Source: Nitrobium sp046350935
GTDB taxonomy: Bacteria > Nitrospirota > Thermodesulfovibrionia > Thermodesulfovibrionales > Dissulfurispiraceae
DNA: 64,000 nucleotides
Assembly: GCA_046350935.1 (NCBI GenBank)
Contig: JAXLZK010000019.1
Location: 1-64,000, forward strand
Direction of reading: 5' to 3'
Positions within the stretch are counted from its first letter, which is position 1. Every line of letters starts with the position of its first letter. Of the stretch, positions 7,703 through 16,139 are shown piece by piece. The translations under genes were made by a program, and so were the position numbers. The notes under the pieces are model-generated. The model saw only the letters and a program-made list of their open reading frames with translations. It had not been told where the DNA came from and made no database searches.

Positions 7703-8149
7703 CTAACGAACGGGTGCGGCGGGGCTCGACAGGCAGGCCTTCAGGGTGATTTCGGTTCCGGCCAGGGCCTGGGAGACGGGGCATCCCTTTTTGGCGGCCT
7801 CGGCCTTCTCCATAAAGGTTTTTTCGTCGATTCCGGGGACTTCGGCATGGGTCAGCAGCTCGCTCCGGGTGATTTTGAAGCCGTCGCCCGTCTTCTCGAT
7901 ACTTACCTGCGCTGTGGTGTGGATGCGCTCAGGGCTGTAGCCCGCCTGCTCCAGCATGAGGGAGAGCGCCATGGAAAAGCACCCTGCATGGGCCGCGCCG
8001 ATCAGCTCCTCGGGATTTGTCCCCGTCCCGTGCTCGAAGCGTGAGGAGAACGAGTAGGCCCCCTCGAAGGCCCCGCTCCCCAGCTTCATCGTCCCGCTTC
8101 CCCCTTTCAGCGTGCCTTTCCATGTTGCTTCCGCTTTGCGTACCGGCAT
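7703..8149 (-). CDS. osmC: OsmC-family peroxiredoxin (organic hydroperoxide resistance)
   Basis: A 148-aa cytoplasmic thiol peroxidase of the OsmC/Ohr superfamily that reduces organic hydroperoxides. Catalytic residues are visible: R37, E47-E48, C57 in the GAAHAGCFSMALS helix and C123 in KKGCPVSQALA. The N-terminal KAEATWKG and the length are typical of OsmC proper. An AAGGAGG SD lies 7 nt before the ATG, and a strong TTGACA/TATACT promoter lies upstream. It stands alone, convergent with nothing and divergent from the broken beta-propeller gene. Confidence 0.96.
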   Translation of the reverse strand: MPVRKAEATWKGTLKGGSGTMKLGSGAFEGAYSFSSRFEHGTGTNPEELIGAAHAGCFSMALSLMLEQAGYSPERIHTTAQVSIEKTGDGFKITRSELLTHAEVPGIDEKTFMEKAEAAKKGCPVSQALAGTEITLKACLSSPAAPVR

Positions 8150-8209
8150 GGGATACCTCCTTGATAGGATACTTGTTGAGTGTATGGACCTGTTGCTCCT
8201 CTTACCCTC

Positions 8210-8237
8210 AGTATACAGCGGTTAAGAGATATGTCAA
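8210..8237 (-). promoter_or_regulatory. Sigma-70-type promoter of osmC
   Basis: On the minus strand TTGACA (8237-8232) is followed after 16 nt by TATACT (8215-8210), about 60 nt upstream of the osmC start codon. The hexamers match the consensus 6/6 and 5/6. Confidence 0.75.
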
Positions 8238-8332
8238 TGCAAGAGGCAGAGAAAGACAGGGAGAGGGGAAGGGTGACCGAGGGAGAGAGAGTATCAATCA
8301 CCTGTCTATTTTGCCATGCCACACGATAAAAA

Positions 8333-8349
8333 CTCTTGACATTCAAGAG
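8333..8349. promoter_or_regulatory. Perfect 7-bp palindrome in the osmC/propeller intergenic region
   Basis: CTCTTGA-CAT-TCAAGAG is a perfect inverted repeat with a 3-nt centre. The 393-nt region 8150-8542 otherwise holds the osmC promoter and no gene I can support. The palindrome overlaps a TTGACA, so it could be an operator for the plus-strand gene. No match to a named regulator is claimed. Confidence 0.35.
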
Positions 8350-8542
8350 CCTGTCTGTTTTACTCCTAACACGGAAAGAGCGCTATTCAGTGAATGTTCC
8401 ACAAGAACACTTCCCGCACTCTCCTCGACTTTATGCCTGTCCGCGAGCGCAGGGAGGAAAGGAGGAGGCCGTAAAATATCCACCCTCACTTCCTGTTGTC
8501 CTCAAATGACACCGACTTTCCCCTCGAAAAGGAGATGTGATC

Positions 8543-9819
8543 ATGAAACGTACCGTGCCCTACTCCGACATCATTTTCAAAGCTTTTACGCTCCTCGTCT
8601 TTTCTACCCTGGTCATCATTCCCTTCGCCCCGTCCTCGCTGAAGCCTTTGTAGTGGAAGACTCTGATGTTTTAGTCACTCCCGATACGTGGAGAGTCATT
8701 GATCCCGAATTCGACAACGTATATTTCAGAGCACTCTGGCAGAGTACATCAAACAATTTATGGATCAGCAAGCTTGATGAAGACGGTAAGTTTACTGTTG
8801 GCGAAACCTATCAATTAGCCTCCGGCCTGGCTCCGATCAACGCGGACAATGCCAACGGCCCCGAGTGGGTATACTCAAGCAGCGGTGTCGTTTCAATCAT
8901 CTATACCGTGCCTGATGCTACCTACGGATATCGACTCAAAGTCGCCAAGGAAGTAAATGCCGGCGGAGCAGCTAACGCTGATGGCTGGACACTATATTAC
9001 GTGCCCAATGCTGAAGGGGGACGCTGTGCTCTCTCGGAACCTACCCGGCGGAACACGGGGCCCTCAAGAATCCTCTACCAAAAGCTCACCGACGGAGTTG
9101 TCAAAGTATACTGGCGCAACCTCTATTATAATGAGCAGGGAGTGGAAACTGAATTGAGTGCTGAGGCGAGCCAGGCGCATTTCAGTTTTGACGGCACTCA
9201 AATTGCGCTGGCGCAAGTCCTGAATCCCAATGATCCCCTCTGCTCGGAAAGCATAGTAAGAAACCCGATGATCTATGACATAGGCACCAAACAAGACGTG
9301 CGTAAAACAAACAGCAATAAAGGCAGGTTTCCCTGGATTCTCGATCTCGACGAAGACGGTGATAAAGAAACGATGCTGTTTACCCTTGAAACTGAACATC
9401 GGACACCGAAGTGTACCAAAAACAAACGGATGGGTCTTGGCTGCGCATAAAGAGAATACAAGCACAGGCACAGGCTCCGGAACAGTTCATCTCTTCCCCG
9501 AACCCTTTAAGGGGAATGATGGCAAATGGTATGTCGTCTATGCAACCACATCAGTAGCGGCAGGTAGTTTTTACACTGATCCGACCGCAACCGGAAGTAT
9601 CTGGATTGCCTCTCTCTCCGATGACTCCGCCCCTCAGAGGATCACCCCAGACCCTTCGCTATCACCCGCCAAGCGTTCCGAGCCCGAAGCCTGATACTGC
9701 CGAATGGGAAGACCGGCATCTATTACACCTACAGCCTCTATGATGACTCGGACCTATTGACCATTACCAGTGAACTGGGCACACTTGAAATGGCACATAT
9801 TGACTTTACCTCTCCCTAG
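8543..9819 (+). pseudogene. Secreted TolB/PD40-like beta-propeller protein, frameshifted
   Basis: Conceptual product of about 420 aa, readable only across three frames. An SD (AAGGAG) and ATG at 8543 open a clear signal peptide (MKRTVPYSD..., hydrophobic FTLLVFSTLVIIPF) that hits a TAG at 8651. The mature protein resumes at LAEAFVVEDSDV in another frame near 8635, shifts again near 9395-9420 and once more near 9670, ending at the TAG at 9817-9819. Repeated motifs such as LWISKLDEDG, SFDGTQIALAQV and IWIASLSDDSAPQRIT look like TolB-type propeller blades. Function is unknown, probably cell-surface or periplasmic. Three shifts mean either a decayed gene or local sequence errors. A perfect terminator follows. 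Confidence 0.75.
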
Positions 9820-9859
9820 CGCAGAGGAGGAGGAAAGCACCCGGAGTACGGAAAGGGAG

Positions 9860-9895
9860 TCGGGACCGGAGCATAGGCCGGTCCCGATTCTTTTT
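9860..9895 (+). terminator. Strong rho-independent terminator
   Basis: A perfect 10-bp stem TCGGGACCGG/CCGGTCCCGA (9860-9869 with 9878-9887), an 8-nt loop and a T-rich tail TTCTTTTT. It lies 40 nt after the end of the broken plus-strand propeller gene. Confidence 0.92.
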
Positions 9896-9926
9896 ATAAA
9901 ACAACCCTGAACTTTGCAGATCCTCT

Positions 9927-11258
9927 TCAGCGGCTCCCTTTATACTTCACGGTGAGGTAGTCGTAGTAGGAATTTCCAGAAATAAAGACCGAACTATAGC
10001 CCGTAACATACACACCGCCATACGGACCGATGGCCATGGCAGTGGCGGTCTCATCCCCATTTGCCGTGCTGTACCGTGTCACCCGTCGTTCATTGCCGTT
10101 TGGGTCATAGACAATGGTGGCATAGTCCCAGCGTGTCACGGTTCCCATACCTACATCCCGTCACATAGATGGTGCCGGACGGACCGACTGCCAGGGCAGT
10201 GGCATTATCATCCCCATTTGCCGGGCTGTTGTAGCGAGCTACCCACAGCTCGTTGCCGCTTGAGTCATAGGCGATAGTGGCGTAGTCAAAGTTTGTCCCG
10301 CTTCCATAACCATACCCCGTCACATAGATGGTGCCGGACGGACCGACCGCCAGGGCAAGGGCACCATCACCTTTATTCCCGGGGCCGTTGTAGCGAGCCA
10401 CCCACAGCTCGTTGCCGCTTGAGTCATAGGCGATAGTGGCGTAGTCAAGTTGTCCCGCTTCCATGTTTCTTCCCGTCACATAGACATTTCGAGGAATCGG
10501 TCGCCGCAATGGCACGATCCTCCCCATTTCCGGGGGCCGTTGTAGCGTGCCGTCCACAGCTCATTGCCGTTTGCGTCATAGGCGACCGTGACGTAGTCAT
10601 AGCCTGTCCCGGTTCCCTCAATCCATCCTGTCACATAGATGGTGCCGGACGGACCGATTGCCAGGGCATGGGCAGAAACGCATGACCATTCACCATGCCG
10701 TTGTAGCGAGCGACCCAGAGCTCATTACCGTTTGCGTCATAGGCGACCGTGGCGTAGTCATTGTATGTCCCGCTTGCGTAACTTCCTCCTGTCACATAGA
10801 TGGTGCCGGACGGACCGATCGCCGGCATTGGCAGAATCAGAACCATTTCCGGGGCCGTTGTAGCGAGCGACCCAGAGCTCATTGCCGCTTGCGTCATAGG
10901 CGATAGTGGCGTAGTCGCAGTTCGTCCCGTTTCCATCACAACTTTCTCCCGTCACATAGACGTTCCCGGAGAGTCGGTTGCTATGGCTGAAGGATTGTCC
11001 TCCCCATTTGCCGGGCCGCTGTACCGAGCGACCCACAACTGTTTAAGATTCCGATCGTAGGCGACTGTGGCGTAGTCACAGTTTTTCTCTGTTCCCACAC
11101 AGCTTTCTCCTGTCACATAGACGTTTCCGGACGGGCTGAGCGCTATGCCACGAGCCATATCACCCCAGCCGCTGTTGTACCGTGCTACTTCAGCCCAAAC
11201 AGAAAGAGGAGCACACAGAGCCATCCTTTCAGCATCGACATCACCACGCCCTTTTCAT
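9927..11258 (-). pseudogene. Secreted SBBP-repeat beta-propeller protein, multiply frameshifted
   Basis: Conceptual product of about 430 aa made of roughly eight 53-54-residue SBBP-type repeats, each carrying GPSGTIYVTG...DYATIAYDSSGNELWVARYNGP. A good SD (GGAGG) precedes an ATG at 11258, and a hydrophobic signal segment LKGWLCVLLFLFG lies in one frame while the mature AEVARYNSGWG lies in another. Further single-base shifts occur near 10968, 10830, 10675 and 10500-10540, always between the NGP segment and the SGxxYVTG strand. The last reading frame ends at TGA 9929-9927. Such propellers are typically extracytoplasmic. Either it is a decayed gene or this repeat-rich stretch was mis-sequenced. 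Confidence 0.8.
9995..11130 (-). repeat. About eight tandem SBBP coding repeats of 153-163 bp
   Basis: The segment coding for YVTG (CACATAGATGGTGCCGGACG on the plus strand, with variants) recurs near 9995, 10157, 10319, 10477, 10630, 10793, 10951 and 11114. The spacing is 153-163 bp, which equals one 53-54-residue propeller blade; 153 and 158 are not multiples needed for an intact frame, in line with the indels. Confidence 0.85.
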
Positions 11259-12110
11259 CGTTTCACCTCCGCCTAACGAAGATAGTTTTCTTTTGTAAGA
11301 AGCAATAAACATGCCGAATTGTTTGTAGCTTTTATTTCAAGGAGTTCTGAAAGATGATCATGAGGGACAGAGGCGGGTGTTAAAATATCCGACACGGTGA
11401 GGCATTTTATCTTCTTTCTGATGAGTCTTTTTTTATGGATTTCACCTCTTGAGTGTCCTGAAAAGAGCCGTCTGAATTGTTGTTGCGGTCTATAGAAGAG
11501 AATACTCCTTATCGGAGTAGGAGAGAAGAAAGTACATGAAGGAAAAGTATGGCAGCAAACCTCTTTATCAAAATAGAACAGAATAGGTCGTTCTCCTCTG
11601 TAATCTTTCCGACACTCCTGCCATTCTTTTCAACGGAAGACATATCGAAGGAATGAGCAAAAAGCTGCTCATGGGTGTGTCCTTTCTTCCTGTCATTGTC
11701 TCAAACGCAGTGGCTGTGTGCCGTCATCACTGGCCGATCCCGGACTAGGCCGGGACAAGAGCGGGATCCACAGTCCTTTCCAACAAGGAACTGGACCCCG
11801 GCTTTCGCCGGGGTGACGGCCTGAGAGAGACTCTCGCTTTCGCCGGGGTGACGGAAAGGGGGAAGGACTCCGGCCCTCTCCGAAGTGGCGGATTCTGAAA
11901 TGGAGTGAAGGGGGCAGGGGGTATCCCCACGCCCTATGCCAGAAGATACCTATTCAGAATCGCTTTTGACCACCCGCGCTTTTCCTTTCGGTAAAGGCTA
12001 TGGTGAGCTGCCGTTTGTGCCGCGGTTTTTATTGAGCCGCGTGCAGAAAAGGGAATTGATTTTTTATCCGGTTTCTGGTAATTTGATGCAAATCTACCTG
12101 GAGGTGTCTT
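11259..12110. other. Intergenic region without supported genes
   Basis: About 850 nt that is AT-richer than its surroundings at 11280-11700. It contains a REP-like element at 11721-11820 and a 19-bp direct repeat (11801-11819 and 11836-11854). Open frames here lack SD sequences and recognisable protein features. Confidence 0.6.
11721..11820 (+). repeat. REP-like palindromic element, copy A
   Basis: Starts CCGTCATCAC and ends GGGGTGACGG. It contains the hairpin-forming pair CGGGATCC...GGACCCCGG and the short palindrome CCCCGGCTTTCGCCGGGG. The end of the element is repeated once more at 11836-11854. A diverged copy of the whole element lies in opposite orientation at 48548-48660. Confidence 0.7.
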
Positions 12111-12197
12111 ATGGCATGCAAAAGCAAATGCGCGTCGTCGAAGACGGCAATCACAAAGACGGCGGCAACGAAGAAAACGGCTGCAAAGAAGAAGTAA
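12111..12197 (+). CDS. 28-aa lysine/alanine/threonine-rich peptide
   Basis: A short ORF, MACKSKCASSKTAITK followed by alternating Ala/Thr/Lys to a KKK terminus, with TAA at 12195. A GGAGG SD lies about 7 nt upstream and a perfect 10-bp hairpin follows 10 nt after the stop, so it looks like a free-standing small gene. The Lys-Thr-Ala composition resembles the tails of bacterial histone H1-like DNA-binding proteins. The N-terminal CKSKC pair is unusual and could bind a metal or form a disulfide. No function can be claimed. Confidence 0.55.
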   Translation: MACKSKCASSKTAITKTAATKKTAAKKK

Positions 12198-12207
12198 TTT
12201 CTCTGTT

Positions 12208-12240
12208 GCGGGTCCAGGCATCTGTCTGGACCCGCTCCCT
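12208..12240 (+). terminator. Hairpin after the lysine-rich peptide
   Basis: A perfect 10-bp stem GCGGGTCCAG/CTGGACCCGC (12208-12217 with 12226-12235), an 8-nt loop and the weak pyrimidine tail TCCCT. The tail is poor in T, so termination may be partial and let transcription into the next gene. Confidence 0.6.
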
Positions 12241-12252
12241 CAAGGAGACGGT

Positions 12253-12543
12253 ATGAAGCGATTTCCTCTTTTCTTGTCCCTTTGCTTCCTTCTCCTCCCC
12301 GCCCTTGCTTTTGCAGGGGAAGAGTGCTCCGCTTTCGGGGGAAAGTGCAAGGATGCCTGTTCTGCGAACGAAACAGCGGAAAAAGGGGCCTTTCTCGACT
12401 GTACAGACACCCAGGAATGCTGCGTTCCGAAAGATGCGGAGCGGGGTGCCGCCTTTCAGCATTCAGGGGAGGGCGCACTCCGGTTGGTGAGCGGACCGGA
12501 GGGCCTGTGCGAACCGCAGTCCTGCACGGAGGCGCGCCGCTGA
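12253..12543 (+). CDS. Secreted Cys-rich protein with beta-defensin-like spacing
   Basis: A 96-aa exported protein. Residues 1-21 form a clean signal peptide ending ALAFA. The mature N-terminus holds six Cys at 25, 32, 36, 50, 56 and 57, giving C-x6-C-x3-C-x13-C-x5-CC, close to the animal beta-defensin pattern C-x6-C-x3-5-C-x8-10-C-x5-6-CC. The acidic, low-complexity tail (residues 60-96) carries two more Cys. An AAGGAG SD sits 5 nt before the ATG. It lies directly behind the lysine-rich peptide gene. It might be a disulfide-knotted exported peptide precursor. Homology to defensins is not established, and convergent spacing is possible. Confidence 0.75.
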   Translation: MKRFPLFLSLCFLLLPALAFAGEECSAFGGKCKDACSANETAEKGAFLDCTDTQECCVPKDAERGAAFQHSGEGALRLVSGPEGLCEPQSCTEARR

Positions 12544-12626
12544 TGCACGCTGCACGCTGAGTATGGTACAATGCCCCTGTTTTGAATCTCTGTACCGTCA
12601 CCGTGCGGTGCATTGCAGGATGTGTC

Positions 12627-13490
12627 ATGGATGCGGCAAAAATGAAACGGCTCGCAAGCATTCCGGAGGTGATCACCGATATCCCCTCCCTTCCCACCGT
12701 CGCTTCGAGAGTATTGCAGCTCGTTGCCAACGAGAACGCTTCCCTGCGCGACCTGCTGGGAGTCATCTCTCTTGACCACTCCTTCGCCTCGCGGCTCATC
12801 CGGATCGCCAACTCTCCCTACTATACGCGGGACAACAGGGTAGGCGATGTCGCGGACGCCGTTATCCGCATCGGGTTTACGACGGTGAGGGCGCTGGTCT
12901 TCGCGGCATCCCTCCGGGACATGGGGCTTCTGTCCGACTGGGTCGACAGGACGCTCTGGGAGCACAATACCGCCGTTGCGCTGGGGGCGACGGTGATCGC
13001 GCGGGAAACGGGCCTCCTCCCCGCGGGTGAGCCGCTCATTCACGGCCTCCTCCACGATATCGGCAAGGTGCTGATCAACCGCACCCTGCGGGACAAGTAT
13101 GCTGAAGTAATCCGCACAGTGCGTGAACAGCGGATCCCGTTCATCGAGGCTGAACGCGCCCTGCTCGGCTTCGATCACAGCGATGTCGGGGAGTATGCGG
13201 CGGAGCGCTGGAACCTTCCCGACTCCCTGTCGTTTGTCCTTGCGAACCACCACCACGCGGACCTCCTGTCCGTAAAGGACGCCTCCATGAGGAAGACGGC
13301 CCTGACGGTCAAGGCCGCCGATGCCCTCTGCTCCACGTTGGGAATCGGTCTGTCCTGTCCCGTCGATCTTTCGGACGGGGAGTGGAAGGCCCTGAAACTG
13401 TCGAGCCCCCGGAAGCGTTCCGGCATCTGCGCACTGATCGGAGAGGAGTTTCCCTCCCACCGCGACTTTATCATGGGGCAGGGGAACTGA
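12627..13490 (+). CDS. HDOD-domain signalling protein
   Basis: A 287-aa protein consisting almost wholly of an HDOD domain, a degenerate relative of HD-GYP hydrolases used in regulatory signalling. Seen motifs: IPSLPTVASRVLQL near the start, ISLDHSFASRLIRIANS (HDOD helix), GFTTVRALVFAASL, and LIHGLLHDIGKVLINR, where an HD pair is retained, then VGEYAAERWNLPDSL and the ANHHHAD His cluster. I start at the ATG at 12627 (AGGA 7 nt upstream). A TTG at 12582, 9 nt after a TGgTACAAT -10 box, is an alternative nearly leaderless start. The next ORF begins directly at its stop codon. Confidence 0.88.
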   Translation: MDAAKMKRLASIPEVITDIPSLPTVASRVLQLVANENASLRDLLGVISLDHSFASRLIRIANSPYYTRDNRVGDVADAVIRIGFTTVRALVFAASLRDMGLLSDWVDRTLWEHNTAVALGATVIARETGLLPAGEPLIHGLLHDIGKVLINRTLRDKYAEVIRTVREQRIPFIEAERALLGFDHSDVGEYAAERWNLPDSLSFVLANHHHADLLSVKDASMRKTALTVKAADALCSTLGIGLSCPVDLSDGEWKALKLSSPRKRSGICALIGEEFPSHRDFIMGQGN

Positions 13491-14012
13491 ATGGAAACTT
13501 CGGCAGTGGCGAGCAGGGAAGAGATCGTGTACCGCTACGCGGCGGGAAAGGCGGTTCAGGACCTGCGGAGCGGCGGAAAAATCGGCGGCGCGCTCCTGGA
13601 GCACCTCGGTGCGTTTCCGCTGCTTCGCTACTGCCAGGCGGAGATCGGAGGGGAGGACAGCCGGTGGCTGCAGGAGGCCGCCTCCTCTCCGGACAGGGAG
13701 CTGCCCCTCCGCAGGTTTGCCCTGCTGCTGCTCCGCTCCCTGAAGGACCATCCGGGGGTGAAGGAGTTCCTCTGCGGCCTCTGGAAGACCTCAGGAGAGT
13801 ATGAGATACGGCTGGAAGTAGTATGGAGTCTCCTGGGATACAGCGACCTTCCCGAAGAGCTGTATGACGACATAGCCCGCAGCTTCTCCTCCGCCGACCG
13901 GGACGAATGGCTGCCCGCCCTGGTCGCAAAGCTCGGCGGCGATGAAAAGGAAAGGATACAAGTACAGAACCTATTGAGCCGGTATTGCACACCTGAACAG
14001 GGGCCCGGATAG
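13491..14012 (+). CDS. Hypothetical helical protein coupled to the HDOD gene
   Basis: A 173-aa soluble protein. Its ATG directly follows the TGA of the HDOD gene, so translation is probably coupled and the two products likely act together. The sequence is Leu/Arg/Glu-rich with predicted short amphipathic helices (LPLRRFALLLLRSLKDHPGV..., IRLEVVWSLLGYSDL), reminiscent of HEAT-like helical repeats. No signal peptide or catalytic motif is seen. It has no recognised family. Confidence 0.75.
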   Translation: METSAVASREEIVYRYAAGKAVQDLRSGGKIGGALLEHLGAFPLLRYCQAEIGGEDSRWLQEAASSPDRELPLRRFALLLLRSLKDHPGVKEFLCGLWKTSGEYEIRLEVVWSLLGYSDLPEELYDDIARSFSSADRDEWLPALVAKLGGDEKERIQVQNLLSRYCTPEQGPG

Positions 14013-14086
14013 AGCGGGCGCGAAGAGGCCGTTTCCTTAACCGCCGCCCCTCTCCCGTTCGTCTCCCGTTTGCCGCCGTCCGCCCC

Positions 14087-14120
14087 TGCCTGTCTCTGCC
14101 TATCTCTGCCTATCTCTGAT
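14087..14120 (+). repeat. Short tandem repeat, about three units of TCTCTGCCTATC
   Basis: The 12-bp unit TCTCTGCCTATC and close variants occur three times upstream of the Uup gene, just before a TGtTACACT -10-like sequence. This could be a slippage-prone spacer. Confidence 0.5.
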
Positions 14121-14209
14121 AGACAGGGAGGGTCCCTGTCCTGTTACACTACAGAAAGAAGCCTTTTCTCTCTCCCCTTTCCGGTCGAACCCCAAACAAG
14201 GAGAACCGC

Positions 14210-16096
14210 ATGGCGCTGATAAGCCTGCATAACATAGAAATACGTTTCGGCGGCCCCCCGCTGATCGAGAACGCGGGACTGCATATCGAGAGCGGCGAGC
14301 GCGTCTGCCTGGTGGGCCGGAACGGTTCCGGAAAATCCACGCTGATGAAGCTGATCTCCGGCGAGCTCGTCCCCGACTCGGGCGAGGTCATCCGGCAGCA
14401 GGGGATGCGGGTTGCCCGCCTCACGCAGGAGGTGCCCCCTGAGCTTCCGGGGACTGTGTTCGATGTGGTGGCCGGAGGGCTGGGGGAGTTGGTGGATCTG
14501 CTTTCCGCCTACCACCGGATAAGCAGCCGGATGGGTGCCGCAGGGGACGCGTCGCTGCTCCAGGAGCTGGAGCGTATCCAGCACGACCTCGACGCACAGG
14601 GCGGATGGCGGGCGCACCAGCGTGTCGAAACAGTGCTTTCGCGCCTGCAGCTCCCCCCGGACGCGCCCGCCGCCGGGCTCTCGGGCGGCTATAAGCGGCG
14701 TGTCCTTCTCGCGCGGGCGCTCGTCTGCGAGCCCGACCTCCTCCTGCTGGACGAGCCCACCAACCACCTCGATATCGAGGCGATAGAGTGGCTGGAGGAG
14801 TTTCTTCTCGATTTCAGCGGCACCCTTCTCTTTATCACGCACGACAGAATGTTTCTGCAGAAGCTGGCCACCCGTATCGTCGAGATCGACGAGGGCCGCC
14901 TCACCGACTGGCCCGGCGAGTACGCCGTCTACCTGAAACGCAGGCAGGCGGAGAGGGAGGCGGAGGCCGGGCAGCAGGCCCTCTTCGATAAGAGGCTGGC
15001 CCGGGAGGAAGCGTGGATACGGCAGGGGATCAAGGCGCGGCGCACCCGCAATGAGGGCAGGGTGCGGGCGCTTGAGGAGCTGCGCAGGGAGCGCCGCGCC
15101 CGGCGCGAGGCCCCCGGCTCGGTGCGTATGCAGACGAACGAGGCGGAGAAAACCGGCAAACTGGTGATCGAGGCGCTCGGCGTTGGATACCGCTGGACAG
15201 ATCAGCCCCTTGTCTCCGATTTCTCCGCCGCGATCATGCGCGGCGACAAAGTCGGGATTATCGGCCCCAACGGCTCGGGCAAGACCACCCTCCTGCGCCT
15301 CCTGCTGGGTGAGCTCGCTCCCCACCAGGGGACGGTGCGCCACGGGACCCGCCTCGAGGTCGCCTATTTCGACCAGCACCGGGAGCAGCTGGATGAAGAG
15401 AAATCCGCCCGGGACAGCGTGAGCGAAGGCAGCGAGAATGTCTTTATCAACGGAGCGCCGCGCCACGTTGTGGGCTATCTGCAGGACTTCCTCTTCCCCC
15501 CGGAGAGGGCGCGTCTTCCGGTGAAGGTCCTCTCGGGAGGGGAGCGCAACCGCCTGCTTCTCGCCAGGCTCTTCACCAGGCCGTCGAATGTGCTGGTCCT
15601 GGACGAGCCTACCAACGACCTCGATGCGGAGACCCTGGAGCTCCTTGAGGCGTTGCTCGTGGAATACAAGGGCACCGTCCTCCTGGTCAGCCACGACCGC
15701 GCCTTTCTCAACAACGTGGTAACCGGCACCCTCGTCTTCGAGGAAGGGGGACGGCTTACCGAATATGTGGGAGGATACGACGACTGGCTCCGCCGGCGCG
15801 CACCCGCTGCTTCGCCGCTGCCCGCAGCAGCAGCGGGAAAGAAAGGGAAACCCCGCCTGCAGAGCGAGCGGCCCCGGAAGCTCAGCTACAAGGAACAGCG
15901 GGAGCTGGAAGCGCTGCCGCAGCGCATCGAGGCCCTGGAGGCGGAGCAGCAGGCGCTCTATCAAGCCCTGGCTGATCCCGCCCTCTACCGGCAGGACGGC
16001 GCCGCCATCGCCGCCGCCCGGACCCGGATGGAGGAGTTGGAGAAGGAGATAAGCGGGGCCTACCGGCGCTGGGAAGAGCTGGAAGCGCTGCAGTAA
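14210..16096 (+). CDS. uup: ABC-F ATPase Uup
   Basis: A 628-aa soluble twin-ATPase of the ABC-F class, which binds ribosomes or branched DNA rather than transporting. Domain 1 has Walker A GRNGSGKST near residue 37 and signature LSGGYKRRVLLARAL. Domain 2 has GPNGSGKTT near 352, LSGGERNRLLLARL near 442 and Walker B VLVLDEPTNDLD. The linker region (about 240-300) is charged. The C-terminal about 90 residues form the coiled-coil domain typical of Uup (LSYKEQRELEALPQRIEALE). An AAGGAG SD lies 6 nt upstream. Monocistronic by context. Confidence 0.94.
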   Translation: MALISLHNIEIRFGGPPLIENAGLHIESGERVCLVGRNGSGKSTLMKLISGELVPDSGEVIRQQGMRVARLTQEVPPELPGTVFDVVAGGLGELVDLLSAYHRISSRMGAAGDASLLQELERIQHDLDAQGGWRAHQRVETVLSRLQLPPDAPAAGLSGGYKRRVLLARALVCEPDLLLLDEPTNHLDIEAIEWLEEFLLDFSGTLLFITHDRMFLQKLATRIVEIDEGRLTDWPGEYAVYLKRRQAEREAEAGQQALFDKRLAREEAWIRQGIKARRTRNEGRVRALEELRRERRARREAPGSVRMQTNEAEKTGKLVIEALGVGYRWTDQPLVSDFSAAIMRGDKVGIIGPNGSGKTTLLRLLLGELAPHQGTVRHGTRLEVAYFDQHREQLDEEKSARDSVSEGSENVFINGAPRHVVGYLQDFLFPPERARLPVKVLSGGERNRLLLARLFTRPSNVLVLDEPTNDLDAETLELLEALLVEYKGTVLLVSHDRAFLNNVVTGTLVFEEGGRLTEYVGGYDDWLRRRAPAASPLPAAAAGKKGKPRLQSERPRKLSYKEQRELEALPQRIEALEAEQQALYQALADPALYRQDGAAIAAARTRMEELEKEISGAYRRWEELEALQ

Positions 16097-16139
16097 GGCG
16101 TGCAGGCATGCCCCGGCTCCCGCGCTTCACCCTGCGTGC

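Noticed and set aside
8017..8542. Upstream part of a 477-aa open frame
   Set aside because: It overlaps osmC antisense and its composition is non-coding. The real start signal (SD plus signal peptide) is at 8543 in another frame.
8543..9819. Programmed frameshifting in the propeller gene
   Set aside because: Three shifts without slippery sites or stimulatory structures; decay or error is simpler.
12029..12811. 260-aa minus-strand open frame across the small peptide genes
   Set aside because: Antisense to three well-signalled plus-strand genes; no start signal and no motifs.
14144..15964. 606-aa open frame antisense to uup
   Set aside because: It is a GC-rich shadow of the Uup coding frame, with no SD and no protein motifs. 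The plus-strand product has all ABC-F motifs.
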